Positions 42,914-52,126 of a DNA stretch of 64,000 nt are shown one piece after another. Made by a program: the position numbers and the translations under genes. The notes under the pieces are model-generated. The model was not told the DNA's origin and did not search any database. It saw nothing but the letters and a program-made list of their open reading frames with translations. Numbering within the stretch: the stretch's first letter is position 1; the number at the start of each line of letters is the position of its first letter. The stretch comes from Massilia sp. R2A-15 (lineage in GTDB: Bacteria > Pseudomonadota > Gammaproteobacteria > Burkholderiales > Burkholderiaceae_D): contig NZ_CP131935.1 in assembly GCF_030704305.1 (NCBI RefSeq), positions 2,046,001 to 2,110,000 on the forward strand, read 5' to 3'.

Positions 42914-44062
42914 ATGACAACTGAAACCACGAACCCGAACAAACGCCGCACCGTCCTGATTGCGATCACGGCGCTCTTCATCCTGGCCGGCCTGGCCTAC
43001 TTCGCCTACTACAAGCTGGTGCTGTCCGGCCGCGCCGACACCGACAACGCCTACGTGGGCGGCAACCTGGTGACCGTCTCGTCGCAGGTGGCCGGCAGCG
43101 TGATCGAGATCGCCGCCGACGAAACCCAGATGGTGCAGGCCGGAGCCGAGATCATCAAGCTCGATCCGTCGGACGCCCAGGTTGCGCTGAACCAGGCCGA
43201 AGCGAAGCTCGCCTCGGTGGTGCGCCAGCAGCGCGAGCGTTATTCGAACGTCGACCAGTTCGACGCCCAGGTGGCGCAGCGCGAGATCGAGCTGAAGGCG
43301 GCGCAGGACGACCTGGCGCGGCGCCTGCCGCTGGCCGCCGACCACACGGTCTCGGGCGAGGACATCGCCCATGCGCGCCGGGCCGTGGACAACGCCCGCG
43401 CCGCGCTCGAGGTGGCGCGCAAGCAGTCGGGCGCCGCGCGCGCCGGCGTCTCCGGCGTGGCGCTGGCCCAGCATCCGTATGTGCTTGCCGCGCGCGCCGA
43501 TTACACCGCCGCCTGGCTGGCAGCGCGCCGCAACGCGATCGTCGCGCCGGTGTCCGGCTATGTCGCCAAGCGCAGCGTGCAGGTTGGCAGCCGCATCACG
43601 CCGGGCGCTCCGCTGCTGACGATCGTTCCGCTCGACCAGTTGTGGGTGGAGGCGAACTTCAAGGAATCCGAATTGCGCGACATCCGGGTCGGCCAGCCGG
43701 CGACCGTGGAGGCGGATATGTACGGCGGCAAGGTGACCTTCCACGGCAAGGTGCTGGGACTGTCCGCCGGCACCGGCAGCGCGTTTTCCCTGCTGCCGGC
43801 GCAAAACGCCAGCGGCAACTGGATCAAGGTGGTGCAGCGCGTGCCGGTGCGGATCGCGCTCGATCCGAAGGAGCTGGCCGAGCATCCGCTGCGCGTGGGC
43901 CTGTCGGCCACGGCGTCGGTGGACATCACGCAGAAAGGCGGCGCGCTGGGCGCGGTGCAGGCGCCGGCAACGCAGCGTTACGCGACGACCGCGCTGAGCC
44001 AGCCGCTCGAGCAGGCGCGCGCCGCGACGGACGCGATCGTGGCGAAGAACCTGGCGAATTAA
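42914..44062 (+). CDS. emrA: HlyD-family membrane fusion protein, EmrA type
   Basis: The 382-aa adaptor has one N-terminal membrane helix (about 14-36), a lipoyl-like half (RADTDNAYVGGNLVTVSSQV), a long coiled coil (about 90-185, LNQAEAKLASVVRQQRERYS) and the closing strand APVSGYVAKRSVQVGSRITP, followed by the beta-barrel. It joins the inner-membrane exporter EmrB to the outer-membrane channel. It is the last gene of marR-emrB-nodT-emrA; its end overlaps the convergent monooxygenase gene by 4 nt. Confidence 0.92.
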   Translation: MTTETTNPNKRRTVLIAITALFILAGLAYFAYYKLVLSGRADTDNAYVGGNLVTVSSQVAGSVIEIAADETQMVQAGAEIIKLDPSDAQVALNQAEAKLASVVRQQRERYSNVDQFDAQVAQREIELKAAQDDLARRLPLAADHTVSGEDIAHARRAVDNARAALEVARKQSGAARAGVSGVALAQHPYVLAARADYTAAWLAARRNAIVAPVSGYVAKRSVQVGSRITPGAPLLTIVPLDQLWVEANFKESELRDIRVGQPATVEADMYGGKVTFHGKVLGLSAGTGSAFSLLPAQNASGNWIKVVQRVPVRIALDPKELAEHPLRVGLSATASVDITQKGGALGAVQAPATQRYATTALSQPLEQARAATDAIVAKNLAN

Positions 44063-44382
44063 ACGGCGTTGAAATCGTAGTCGCGCTCGACCCGGCAGAT
44101 GCGGGTCTTGTAGGCGGCGTACCAGTTGTCGCGGCCGAGCTTTTGCGCGACGAGATGGGCGGCGTCCTGCTTCCAGGAGGAGATGGCATCCAGGCTGGCC
44201 CAGTAGGACACCGTGATGCCGACCTCCTCGCGCGCCGATTCGACGCCGAGAAAGCCGGGCTGGCGCGCCGCGCTCTCCATCATCGCATCGGCCATGGCGC
44301 CGTAGCCCTCGTCGCCGTCGGTGCGGATCGAGGTGAAGATCACGGCGTAGTATGGGGGCGCGGGTGTGGCGGCGATCGTCAT
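44059..44382 (-). CDS. Antibiotic-biosynthesis-monooxygenase (ABM) domain protein
   Basis: The 107-aa protein is a small ferredoxin-like ABM protein: YYAVIFTSIRTDGDEGYGAM, AARQPGFLGVESAREEVGIT, VSYWASLDAISSWKQDAAHL. ABM proteins are cofactor-free oxygenases or scavengers of reactive quinones; a stress-related role beside an efflux operon would fit but is inference. It converges on emrA. Confidence 0.85.
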   Translation of the reverse strand: MTIAATPAPPYYAVIFTSIRTDGDEGYGAMADAMMESAARQPGFLGVESAREEVGITVSYWASLDAISSWKQDAAHLVAQKLGRDNWYAAYKTRICRVERDYDFNAV

Positions 44383-44417
44383 TGCAGGCTCCTTGAGAAG
44401 GGAACCTATTCTACATC

Positions 44418-44492
44418 GGGGTCTGGTCCTGCGGACCTGACCCCATCTTCACTACGACGCAAAATGGGGTCAGGTCCGCGGGACCAGACCCC
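44418..44492. repeat. Inverted pair of 27-nt palindromic repeats
   Basis: An intact copy (44418-44444) and an opposite copy with one loop change (44466-44492) are separated by 21 nt. They lie between the ABM gene and the first chemoreceptor stop, 8 nt from that stop codon. Confidence 0.85.
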
Positions 44493-44500
44493 GGCGATGC

Positions 44501-46123
44501 TTACGCAGCAAGAAGGCGTTGCGCCGGCGCGCGCGCACCGGTATGGCGGATGCGCGAATCGGTCGGCGCCATCGCCGCGTCGAGCGTGAACACGCCGACC
44601 GCCTGCGACAGGCTCGCCGCCTGGTCCTGCATCGAGGCCGAGGCCGCGGCCGCTTCCTCGACCAGCGCCGCATTCTGCTGCGTCACCTGGTCCATCTGCA
44701 CCACCGCCATGTTGATCTGCTCGATGCCGGCGCTTTGCTCGGCGCTGGCGGCGCTGATCTCGCCCATGATGTCGGTCACGCGCTGCACGCTGTCGATGAT
44801 CGCCGACATCGTCTGGCCGGCCTCGTTGACCAGCCGGCTGCCGGCGTCGGTCTCCTGCACCGAGCGGTCGATCAGGTTCTTCACTTCCTTGGCCGCTTCG
44901 GCCGAGCGCTGCGCCAGCGTGCGCACTTCCGACGCCACCACCGCGAAACCGCGCCCTTGCTCCCCGGCGCGCGCCGCTTCCACCGCCGCGTTCAGGGCGA
45001 GGATATTGGTCTGGAACGCGATGCCGTTGATGACGCCGATGATATCGACGATGTTCTTGCCCGACGCCGCGATCGATTCCATCGTCGTCACCACCTGCGC
45101 CACCACGGCGCCGCCCTGCGCGGCCACGTTCGACGCGGACTCCGCCAGCACATTGGCCTGGCGCGCGTTGTCGGCGTTCTGGCGCACGGTCGATGTCAGC
45201 TCTTCGAGCGACGACGCGGTTTCCTCAAGCGCGCCGGCCTGCTGCTCGGTGCGGGCCGACAGCTCCTGGTTGCCGGCGGCGATTTCGCCCGACGCGGTCG
45301 CGATCAGGTCGGTCCCGGCGCGCACGTCGCGCACCACGCCGGCCAGCTGGGCGCGCATCGCTTCCATCGCGAACATCAGGCTGCCGCTGTCGTTCTTCGC
45401 CAGCGCGACGTGCACGCCGAGGTTGCCCGCGGCGATCGCGCCCGCGATCTCGGCCGCGTAATCCGGTTCTCCGCCGAGCTGTTTAAGCAGGCGGCGCGTG
45501 ATCAGCGTGCCGGTCACGCCGGCCAGCGCCAGCGCCAGCACGCCAAGGCCGATCAGCTGGTTGCGCGAATCGGTGTAAGTCTGTTGCGCCGCTTTCGCGG
45601 TGATAGCAATACCATCGGCCTCGTGCTTGATCAGGATGGCCAGCACTTCCTTGTACGCGAGCAGGACCGGACGCAGTTCCTTGACCAGGTATTGCTTCGA
45701 TTCGTCTTCCCGGCCGGCCTGGATCAGTGCGATCAACTCGTTCTGGCCTTTCATATACCTGGCGCGCGCGTCCTGGACGCGGGCGAGCAACGCCCGGCCT
45801 TCGACGGTGACGTGGACCTTGTCCATCCGGGCCATGATGTCGTCGACCTTCCTGCGGGCCGCCATGATGGTCTCGAGCTGGCCCTTGCGGTCGTCTTCGT
45901 TCGGGTTGAGCATCATGTTGCGCAAAGCGATGGCGATCGCGTCGACGTTCTCCAGCAGCGTGTGCGCCATTTCCATCTTCGGCATCTTGTTGTCGACGAT
46001 GTAGTTGGTGCCTTCGTTGAGCGCCGCGACCTTGCTGATGCCCAGGCCGATCGTAATGAGCAGCAACAGGCACACGCATCCAAATCCCAGGCTCAGCCGG
46101 GTTCCAACTTTTAAATTGTTCAT
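44501..46123 (-). CDS. Methyl-accepting chemotaxis protein, tandem copy A
   Basis: The 540-aa chemoreceptor has a membrane helix at about 9-30, a periplasmic four-helix bundle (about 35-185), a second helix (about 188-208), a HAMP-like segment ([17 protein letters not shown]) and a signalling domain with the tip [20 protein letters not shown]. From the HAMP segment to about residue 515 it differs from copy B (46303-47916) at only about six of some 315 positions, while the ligand-binding halves are only moderately alike. The ends after residue 515 are unrelated. The ATG at 46123 fits the basic [10 protein letters not shown] start. Confidence 0.94.
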   Translation of the reverse strand: MNNLKVGTRLSLGFGCVCLLLLITIGLGISKVAALNEGTNYIVDNKMPKMEMAHTLLENVDAIAIALRNMMLNPNEDDRKGQLETIMAARRKVDDIMARMDKVHVTVEGRALLARVQDARARYMKGQNELIALIQAGREDESKQYLVKELRPVLLAYKEVLAILIKHEADGIAITAKAAQQTYTDSRNQLIGLGVLALALAGVTGTLITRRLLKQLGGEPDYAAEIAGAIAAGNLGVHVALAKNDSGSLMFAMEAMRAQLAGVVRDVRAGTDLIATASGEIAAGNQELSARTEQQAGALEETASSLEELTSTVRQNADNARQANVLAESASNVAAQGGAVVAQVVTTMESIAASGKNIVDIIGVINGIAFQTNILALNAAVEAARAGEQGRGFAVVASEVRTLAQRSAEAAKEVKNLIDRSVQETDAGSRLVNEAGQTMSAIIDSVQRVTDIMGEISAASAEQSAGIEQINMAVVQMDQVTQQNAALVEEAAAASASMQDQAASLSQAVGVFTLDAAMAPTDSRIRHTGARAPAQRLLAA

Positions 46124-46302
46124 TGTTCTCTAACGTTGACGAAAATTGGACCGGCCATTGCGCGGGACGGGGATTCGGTCCGGCACGGAGAATTGCAGGG
46201 CAAGGCGAAGCTTGCGAAGGGAGGACGGTGATAAATAAAGGTATTGAAAAATTCTAACAGAAAATCACGCGTCATATTACCTTTGCGCAATGTCTGTTGC
46301 CC

Positions 46303-47916
46303 TTAATCCACAAGTGCGGGGATCAGTTTCTGCGCAACCGATCCCCGGCGCAACGCAGGCGCTGGACGGCCGGCCAGCGCGAACACGCCGACCGTGCGGG
46401 ACAGGCTCGCCGCCTGGTCCTGCATCGAAGCCGAGGCCGCGGCCGCTTCCTCTACCAGCGCCGCATTCTGCTGCGTCACCTGGTCCATCTGCAGCACCGC
46501 CATGTTGATCTGCTCGATGCCGGCGCTTTGCTCGGCGCTGGCCGCGCTGATCTCACCCATGATGTCGGTCACGCGCTGCACGCTGTCGATGATCGCCGAC
46601 ATCGTCTGGCCGGCCTCGTTGACCAGCCGGCTGCCTGCGTCGGTCTCCTGCACCGAGCGGTCGATCAGGTTCTTCACTTCCTTGGCCGCTTCGGCCGAGC
46701 GCTGCGCCAGCGTGCGCACTTCCGACGCCACCACCGCGAAGCCGCGGCCCTGCTCCCCGGCGCGCGCCGCTTCCACCGCCGCGTTCAGGGCGAGGATGTT
46801 GGTCTGGAACGCGATGCCGTTGATGACGCCGATGATATCGACGATGTTCTTGCCCGACGCCGCGATCGATTCCATCGTGGTCACCACCTGCGCCACCACG
46901 GCGCCGCCCTGCGCCGCCACGTTCGACGCGGACTCCGCCAGCACATTGGCCTGGCGCGCGTTGTCGGCGTTCTGGCGCACGGTGGACGTCAGCTCTTCGA
47001 GCGACGAGGCGGTCTCCTCCAGTGCGCCGGCCTGCTGCTCGGTACGCGCCGACAGCTCCTGGTTGCCGGCGGCGATTTCGCCCGACGCGGTGGCGATCAG
47101 GTCGGTCCCGGCGCGCACGTCGCGCACCACGCCCGCCAGCTGGGCGCGCATCGCTTCGATCGCGAACATCAGGCTACCGCTGTCGTTCTTCGCCAGCGCA
47201 ACGTGCACGCCGAGCTTGCCCGCGGCGATGGCGCCGGCGATCTCGGCCGCGTAATCCGGTTCGCCGCCCAATTGCCGGAGCAGGCCCCGCGAGATCAGCA
47301 CGGCGATCGTGGCGGCGACGGCGAGGGCCAGAACGCCCATGCCGATCAGCTGGTTGCGCGCATCGATGTAGGCCTGCCTGGCGGCCAGCGCGGTTGCTTG
47401 GATCTGGCCCGTCTGGCGCTCGATCATCTTGCCAAGCGCAGCCTTGTATGCGGCCAGCAGCGGACGTACCTCCCTGATCGAATATGCCTTGACCTCTTCC
47501 AGCTTGCCGGCCTGGATCAGGGCGATCTGCCTGTCCTGGGCGGCCTGGTACCTCTCGCGGTCCGCATGGATGGCGCCCATCATCGCCTGCCCGTCCGGCG
47601 TGACCATTGCCCCGGTCAGCCGTTCGAGCATGTCGGCGCCGACCTTGCGCGATTCCATGATGGCCTGGATCTGGCGCTGGCGGTCGGCCTCGTCGTCGTT
47701 GAGCATCATGTTGTTGGCGGCGATTACGGAAGCGTCCACTTGTTCGAGCAGGACGTGCGACTGCTCGATCTTCGGAAACTTGTTGTCGACGATGAATTTG
47801 GTACCGTCGTTGAGCGCGGAAATCTTGCTGAGGCCAAGGGCAATGGAAATTATTAGCAATACGCACACGCAACCGAACCCGAGCATCAGGCGCGTTCCTA
47901 CTTTTAGTTTGTTCAT
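46303..47916 (-). CDS. Methyl-accepting chemotaxis protein, tandem copy B
   Basis: The 537-aa paralogue of the neighbouring receptor starts [20 protein letters not shown]; a longer frame to 47985 is open but would bury the membrane helix. Its periplasmic half (about 32-185) differs from copy A, so the two should sense different ligands, while the cytoplasmic half is nearly identical. It ends [11 protein letters not shown], unlike copy A, with no CheR-docking pentapeptide. The spacer to copy A is 179 bp, so each may have its own promoter. A possible NtrC-type site lies about 170 bp upstream. Confidence 0.94.
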   Translation of the reverse strand: MNKLKVGTRLMLGFGCVCVLLIISIALGLSKISALNDGTKFIVDNKFPKIEQSHVLLEQVDASVIAANNMMLNDDEADRQRQIQAIMESRKVGADMLERLTGAMVTPDGQAMMGAIHADRERYQAAQDRQIALIQAGKLEEVKAYSIREVRPLLAAYKAALGKMIERQTGQIQATALAARQAYIDARNQLIGMGVLALAVAATIAVLISRGLLRQLGGEPDYAAEIAGAIAAGKLGVHVALAKNDSGSLMFAIEAMRAQLAGVVRDVRAGTDLIATASGEIAAGNQELSARTEQQAGALEETASSLEELTSTVRQNADNARQANVLAESASNVAAQGGAVVAQVVTTMESIAASGKNIVDIIGVINGIAFQTNILALNAAVEAARAGEQGRGFAVVASEVRTLAQRSAEAAKEVKNLIDRSVQETDAGSRLVNEAGQTMSAIIDSVQRVTDIMGEISAASAEQSAGIEQINMAVLQMDQVTQQNAALVEEAAAASASMQDQAASLSRTVGVFALAGRPAPALRRGSVAQKLIPALVD

Positions 47917-48084
47917 CGTTCGTCGTCGGGGAGGTTCGGGAAGGGGGAATTTCGTCCAGGACGAAATGATACTGCAATTGTGCAATTATTCTTGCGATTG
48001 AGAAATAAAAGCGCGGAATGTGTTGCGGATGAACGCCACCGATAAAGCGCCGTTGTGGGACCATAACCGCACGTTGAACGAAAT

Positions 48085-48101
48085 TGCACCAATTTGGTGC
48101 G
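48085..48101. promoter_or_regulatory. NtrC-type palindrome upstream of chemoreceptor copy B
   Basis: TGCACC-AATTT-GGTGCG matches 11 of 12 positions of the NtrC site TGCACC-N5-GGTGCA. It lies 12 bp past the stop of the SCO gene and about 170 bp upstream of copy B on the minus strand, a normal enhancer distance. A clear sigma-54 promoter is not seen (a weak GG-N10-GC only), so the assignment is tentative. Confidence 0.35.
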
Positions 48102-48112
48102 TTTTCGGAGTG

Positions 48113-48781
48113 TCAGCGGACGGGCCGTTCCAGCACCAGCGTCTTGATATCGTTGAGCAGCACCGCCGGGTGCAGGAAGGAAGTGGTGTAGATTTCGCGC
48201 ACGCTGCCCTGCGCGTCGATCAGGTAGACCTTGAGCATGTGGCTCAGCACCGGCGCGCGCTGGTTGGCCGGCTGGGAGACCACGTCGACATCCTGGCCAA
48301 AGCCGTCGAGCAAGGGCGCGAGCTGCTTGCCCGAGCGCGTGGTGAGGAAATGCCAGCGCGGCCCGCGGGTGTCGCGCGCGTCCGCCCCGCCGTAGCTGCG
48401 CATCGCTTCGGGGGTATCGAAAGCCGGATCGAAGCTCATGCTCACCAGGCGCACCCGGTCGCGCAGGGCCGGATGGGCGGCCAGCGTCTCCTTCAGCGCG
48501 TGCAAGGTGGCGTAGGCCAGCGGGCAGCCGCGCGCATCGGTGCAGTAGGTGTAGATGAATGAGAACAGCGTGATCTTCCCGGTGGTGAAATCACGCAGGC
48601 GGTGCGCGCTGCCGTCGCTGTCGAGCACAGGGCCGTCGGGCGCGGGCATGATGTGCTCGAGCCGGTAGCTGCCGGCGGCGGGCGGCACGAAGCCCAGTGT
48701 CGCGATCTGGGCGGCGCCCTCCGCGGGCATGGCCAACGCCAGCAGCGACGCCGCGGCGCGGCCGATGAAGCGCAGCGCCAC
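48113..48781 (-). CDS. SCO1/SenC-family copper chaperone with CX5C motif
   Basis: The 222-aa protein has an N-terminal signal (about 1-24) and a thioredoxin-like SCO domain. The copper cysteines are in FIYTYCTDARGCPLAYATL, a CX5C spacing instead of the usual CXXXC, and a His is kept in PVLSHMLKVYLID. It lies 4 bp after the mtoX stop. SCO proteins adjacent to mtoX are known for the copper-dependent methanethiol oxidases and are thought to supply copper. No MauG gene is in the window. Confidence 0.85.
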   Translation of the reverse strand: MALRFIGRAAASLLALAMPAEGAAQIATLGFVPPAAGSYRLEHIMPAPDGPVLDSDGSAHRLRDFTTGKITLFSFIYTYCTDARGCPLAYATLHALKETLAAHPALRDRVRLVSMSFDPAFDTPEAMRSYGGADARDTRGPRWHFLTTRSGKQLAPLLDGFGQDVDVVSQPANQRAPVLSHMLKVYLIDAQGSVREIYTTSFLHPAVLLNDIKTLVLERPVR

Positions 48782-48785
48782 GGTC

Positions 48786-50096
48786 CTACTTCGCCGCCAG
48801 CGTTGGCGAGCCTTGGGCGGCGCTAGCGTAGCCTTGGGCCGCCCTGGCGCCCAGCTTCATGTGGTGGGCGCGGCCGAGCTTGAGCTTGTAGAAGTCCACC
48901 TTCCAGGTTTCCTTCAGCTCCTTGCCGTCCCATCCGAACAGTTTGACGAACTGCTCGTCGTCGGCGCCCTTCTTGTCCCAGTTGGCCAGCAGCGAACTGC
49001 TGACGTAGACGCGCTTGCCGTCCCAGCTTTGCGAGACCATGTTCACCTGCGAGCCGGTGTGCTTCGCATAGGTCTCCTTCGGCGCCTCCGGATTGGACAG
49101 GTCGAAGCGGCGCGTCATGCCGTCCATGAAGGTATTGATCCACAGCGCCTTGCCGTCGGCGCTGATCGAGATATCGACCGGCAGCGGGATCTTGGCCGGA
49201 TCGCCAATGGTGGCCACCTGCTTCGCCTGCCACTCGCCCTTCGCGTCCTTCTTCACCAGCCACAGGGCCGAGGTCAGCGCGGTGGCCGTGATGGCCCAGT
49301 CGTCGCCCTCCTTCAGCGACCAGCGGATCTCCAGCGGCGCCCCCGGCACGTTGAACACCTTCTCCGGCTGCATCGCCTTCAGGTTCCACATCACCATGGT
49401 CGTGCCGAACTGCTTCATCGCCGGCGCGTCCTTCATCAGCGCGCCCAGGTCCTTCATGTAATTGTTCCAGCCCGTGAAGCTCGACGTCAGCATGGCGTTC
49501 TTCGCGGGATTGATGGCGATGTCGTAGCCGTAGCCGTCGCCGCCCTTGGTGGTCGGCATGTCGTACTTGCTGATGAAGTCACCCTTGTTGCTGTACATCG
49601 CCATGCCGGTGGCGCCGCCGTGATCCTTCGCGTTCGACAGAGCCCCGATCAGCATGCGGCCCGGCATCGCGTAATACGTGTGCGGGCCGACCAGGCCGGT
49701 GCGCGCGCTGAAGTCGCTGATGGTCTTGACCAGTTTCGGCTTGCCGGGATCGGCATGCACGTCGAACACGTAGATCTTGCTGTCGTCCAGGCCTCCGGCC
49801 CACAGGAAGCGCCGGTCGTCGGTGAAGCCGACGTGGTGCGCCTCGCCGCGCCCGCCCACCGACACCTGCGCCACTACCTGGCCGTAGCGTTTCGAAGCCG
49901 GGTTCACGTCCAGCGTGACCAGCTTGTCGGAGCCGTCGCCCATGCCCGGCACGCCGAGCGTCCACACGTACAGGAAGTCTTCCTGGCCCTTGATCAGGTT
50001 CGACATGTAAGGCGAATTGCAGGTTTCGTCGGCTTGCGCGGCGCAGGCGCAGAAGGCCAGGGCGGCGAACGCCAGTTTGACGGGGCTGATGCGCAT
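48786..50096 (-). CDS. mtoX: Methanethiol oxidase (SBP56 / selenium-binding protein family)
   Basis: The 436-aa protein has a signal peptide (cleavage near AQA-DE at about 22) and a seven-bladed beta-propeller like SBP56: TCNSPYMSNLIKGQEDFLYVW, GGRGEAHHVGFTDDRRFLWA, GPHTYYAMPGRMLIGALSNA, and a C-terminal KLKLGRAHHMKLG. MtoX converts methanethiol to formaldehyde, H2S and H2O2 with copper, in the periplasm. Identity is supported by the adjacent SCO gene. GGAGAT precedes the ATG. An FNR-like box and a palindrome lie upstream. Confidence 0.85.
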   Translation of the reverse strand: MRISPVKLAFAALAFCACAAQADETCNSPYMSNLIKGQEDFLYVWTLGVPGMGDGSDKLVTLDVNPASKRYGQVVAQVSVGGRGEAHHVGFTDDRRFLWAGGLDDSKIYVFDVHADPGKPKLVKTISDFSARTGLVGPHTYYAMPGRMLIGALSNAKDHGGATGMAMYSNKGDFISKYDMPTTKGGDGYGYDIAINPAKNAMLTSSFTGWNNYMKDLGALMKDAPAMKQFGTTMVMWNLKAMQPEKVFNVPGAPLEIRWSLKEGDDWAITATALTSALWLVKKDAKGEWQAKQVATIGDPAKIPLPVDISISADGKALWINTFMDGMTRRFDLSNPEAPKETYAKHTGSQVNMVSQSWDGKRVYVSSSLLANWDKKGADDEQFVKLFGWDGKELKETWKVDFYKLKLGRAHHMKLGARAAQGYASAAQGSPTLAAK

Positions 50097-50119
50097 GCGG
50101 ATCTCCGGTAAGGGGAAGG

Positions 50120-50139
50120 ATCATGCAAGTTCGCATGAT
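50120..50139. promoter_or_regulatory. Palindrome in the mtoX leader
   Basis: ATCATGC-AAGTTC-GCATGAT is a 7+6+7 perfect inverted repeat starting 24 bp upstream of the mtoX ATG and just downstream of its predicted start site. It could be an operator or a leader hairpin. Confidence 0.45.
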
Positions 50140-50146
50140 GCTTGCG

Positions 50147-50188
50147 TTTTAACAAGCTGGTAATTGAAAGAGGATTGATATCGCTCAA
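50147..50188 (-). promoter_or_regulatory. FNR-like box and -10 of the mtoX promoter
   Basis: On the minus strand TTGAGCGATATCAA (50175-50188) matches the FNR consensus at nine of ten defined bases. TTAAAA (50147-50152) is a possible -10. With a start near 50140 the box centre would be at about -41.5, the class II FNR position. The geometry is right, but the box has one mismatch and is not proof. Confidence 0.4.
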
Positions 50189-50240
50189 GCAATATGCTTT
50201 TATTGCCAAGACGCCAAACAATCTCTTAGAATCGGTGCCT

Positions 50241-50702
50241 ATGAAAATAGTCACCGACGACCTGACCCATCCCGCGATCCACGCCCTGCTTGCGGAGCAC
50301 TTGCAGAGCATGTACGAACAGTCCCCGCGCGAAAGCGTGCATGCGCTCGACCTGGAACGGCTGCGCGATCCCTCGATCACGTTCTGGTCGGCGTGGGACG
50401 GCGACCAGCTGCTCGGATGCGGCGCGCTGCGCGAGCTCGATCCGGCGCACGGCGAGATCAAGTCGATGCGCACGCCGAACGCACTGCGCCGGCGCGGCGC
50501 CGGACGGGCGCTGCTGGCGCATATTATTAATGAGGCCCGGGAGCGCGGCTACCAGCGGCTGTATCTGGAAACCGGGTCGATGGAATCGTTCCGGCCGGCG
50601 CAGCAGTTGTACGAAAGCGCCGGCTTCACCCCCTGCGCGCCGTTCGGCGACTACAAGGAAGACCGCCACAGCGTATTCATGACGAAGTCGCTGCGGCCAT
50701 GA
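50241..50702 (+). CDS. GNAT N-acetyltransferase
   Basis: The 153-aa GNAT starts MKIVTDDLTHPAIHALLAEH and has the acetyl-CoA loop in the form RRRGAGRALLAHIINEARER (R/QxxGxG/A), the preceding IKSMRT strand and the final HSVFMTKSL. It resembles PhnO/YjgM-like acetyltransferases; the substrate is unknown. It overlaps the next GNAT by ATGA, so the two are coupled. Confidence 0.88.
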   Translation: MKIVTDDLTHPAIHALLAEHLQSMYEQSPRESVHALDLERLRDPSITFWSAWDGDQLLGCGALRELDPAHGEIKSMRTPNALRRRGAGRALLAHIINEARERGYQRLYLETGSMESFRPAQQLYESAGFTPCAPFGDYKEDRHSVFMTKSLRP

Positions 50703-51241
50703 CCTCGCTGTGCGCGGGCGCCTTCGTGCTGCGCCCCTTCACGCCCTCGGATGCGCCGGCCTTTGCCGCCGCGGTGAGCGAATCGATGGCGACCGTGGGC
50801 AAATGGATGCCCTGGGCTGGCGCCGGCTTCGGCGAGGCGGACGCGCTGACCTGGTTCGACTCCTGCGAGAGCGCCCGCGCAAACGGCAGCGCCCACGAAT
50901 TCGGGATTTTCCGGCGAGACGGAGGCGCGCTGGTCGGGGGCGCCGGGCTCAATCAATTCAATCCCAACTACCGCTTCTGCAATCTTGGATACTGGGTCCG
51001 CGAGTCCGCGCAACGGCAAGGCGCCGCCCTGGCTTCCGTCGCCGCGCTTTGCCGGTATGCGTTCGAGGAATTGGCGCTGACGCGGGTGGAGCTTGTCATC
51101 GCCGACGGTAACGCTGCCAGCATCGCGGTGGCGCGCAAGGCTGGCGCCACGCACGAATGCCTGGCGAGGAACCGCCTGCGCCTCAATGACGCACCGATCG
51201 CGGCGCACGTTTTTTCCCTGCTGCCCGAATCGCGCGCCTGA
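50699..51241 (+). CDS. GNAT N-acetyltransferase, RimJ/RimL type
   Basis: The 180-aa protein begins MTSLCAGAFVLRPFTPSDAP. It follows the RimL/RimJ pattern: early RPFTPSDAPAF, the sheet NYRFCNLGYWVRESAQRQGA, and VELVIADGNAASIAVARKAG. RimJ/L-like enzymes acetylate N-termini, ribosomal proteins or small amines. It is translationally coupled to the preceding GNAT. Confidence 0.88.
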   Translation: MTSLCAGAFVLRPFTPSDAPAFAAAVSESMATVGKWMPWAGAGFGEADALTWFDSCESARANGSAHEFGIFRRDGGALVGGAGLNQFNPNYRFCNLGYWVRESAQRQGAALASVAALCRYAFEELALTRVELVIADGNAASIAVARKAGATHECLARNRLRLNDAPIAAHVFSLLPESRA

Positions 51242-51266
51242 CCCGCGATAAAGGGTTGACCCCGTT

Positions 51267-52055
51267 TCACTTGCCCTGCAGGCCCAGGTCCAGTTCGATC
51301 CATGTCGGCGCGTGGTCGCTCGGTTTCTCGCGCCCGCGCACGTCGCGGTCCACGTTGGACGCTTTCAGCGCCGGCGCCAGCGCGGGACTGAGCAGCAGGT
51401 GGTCGATGCGCAGGCCAGCGTCGCGGCCATACGCATTGCGGAAGTAGTCCCAGAAGGTGAAGATCGTCTCGCCCGGATGCATGGTGCGCAGCGCATCGGT
51501 CCAGCCCTGCTCCATCAGCCGGTCGAATGCGGCGCGCGTCTCGGTGCGGAACAGCGCGTCATCGACCCAGCGCTCCGGCTTGTAGACATCCGCTTCGGTC
51601 GGAATCACATTGAAGTCGCCGCACAGCACCACCGGCGCACCGCTGTCGAGCAACTGCTTCGCGTGGACGATCAGCCTTTCCATCCACTTAAGCTTGTAGT
51701 CGAACTTCGGACCGGGCGCGGGATTCCCGTTGGGCAGGTACAGGCAGGCGATCAGGATGCCGTCCACGATCGCTTCGATATAGCGGCTTTGCTCGTCCTC
51801 GGGATCACCCGGCAGGCCGCGCCCCACTTCCAGCGGCTCGCCGCCGCGCGCCAGGATCGCCACGCCGTTCCAGCTTTTCTGGCCGTGCCAGATGGGGAAG
51901 TAGCCGGCCTCGCGGATCGCCGCCTCCGGGAATTTCTCGTGCGGCGTCTTGAGCTCCTGCAGGCAGGCGACGTCCGGCCGGGTCTCGGCCAGCCAGTCCA
52001 GCAGGGCCGGCAGCCGGGCGTTCATTCCATTGATGTTGAAGGTGGCGATGCGCAT
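51267..52055 (-). CDS. xthA: Exodeoxyribonuclease III
   Basis: The 262-aa AP endonuclease/3'-exonuclease begins MRIATFNINGMNARLPALLD after GGAGA; the frame continues far upstream but without a real start. Active-site motifs are LQELKTPHEKFP (metal-binding Glu), LCGDFNVIP (D, N), the IDHLLLSP region and the final DHAPTWIELDL (catalytic D-H). It repairs abasic and 3'-blocked sites. It is 71 bp downstream of the last gene of the signalling operon. Confidence 0.94.
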   Translation of the reverse strand: MRIATFNINGMNARLPALLDWLAETRPDVACLQELKTPHEKFPEAAIREAGYFPIWHGQKSWNGVAILARGGEPLEVGRGLPGDPEDEQSRYIEAIVDGILIACLYLPNGNPAPGPKFDYKLKWMERLIVHAKQLLDSGAPVVLCGDFNVIPTEADVYKPERWVDDALFRTETRAAFDRLMEQGWTDALRTMHPGETIFTFWDYFRNAYGRDAGLRIDHLLLSPALAPALKASNVDRDVRGREKPSDHAPTWIELDLGLQGK

Positions 52056-52126
52056 GGTCTCTCCGCAATTGGTCGGGCAACTCCCTATTGTGAACGCAGA
52101 ACCGGTCGATGCGCCGCACGGATGGG

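Noticed and set aside
47917-48112. Sigma-54 promoter of chemoreceptor copy B
   Set aside because: Only a weak GG-N10-GC match exists; the rest of the -24/-12 consensus is poor, so it was not annotated.
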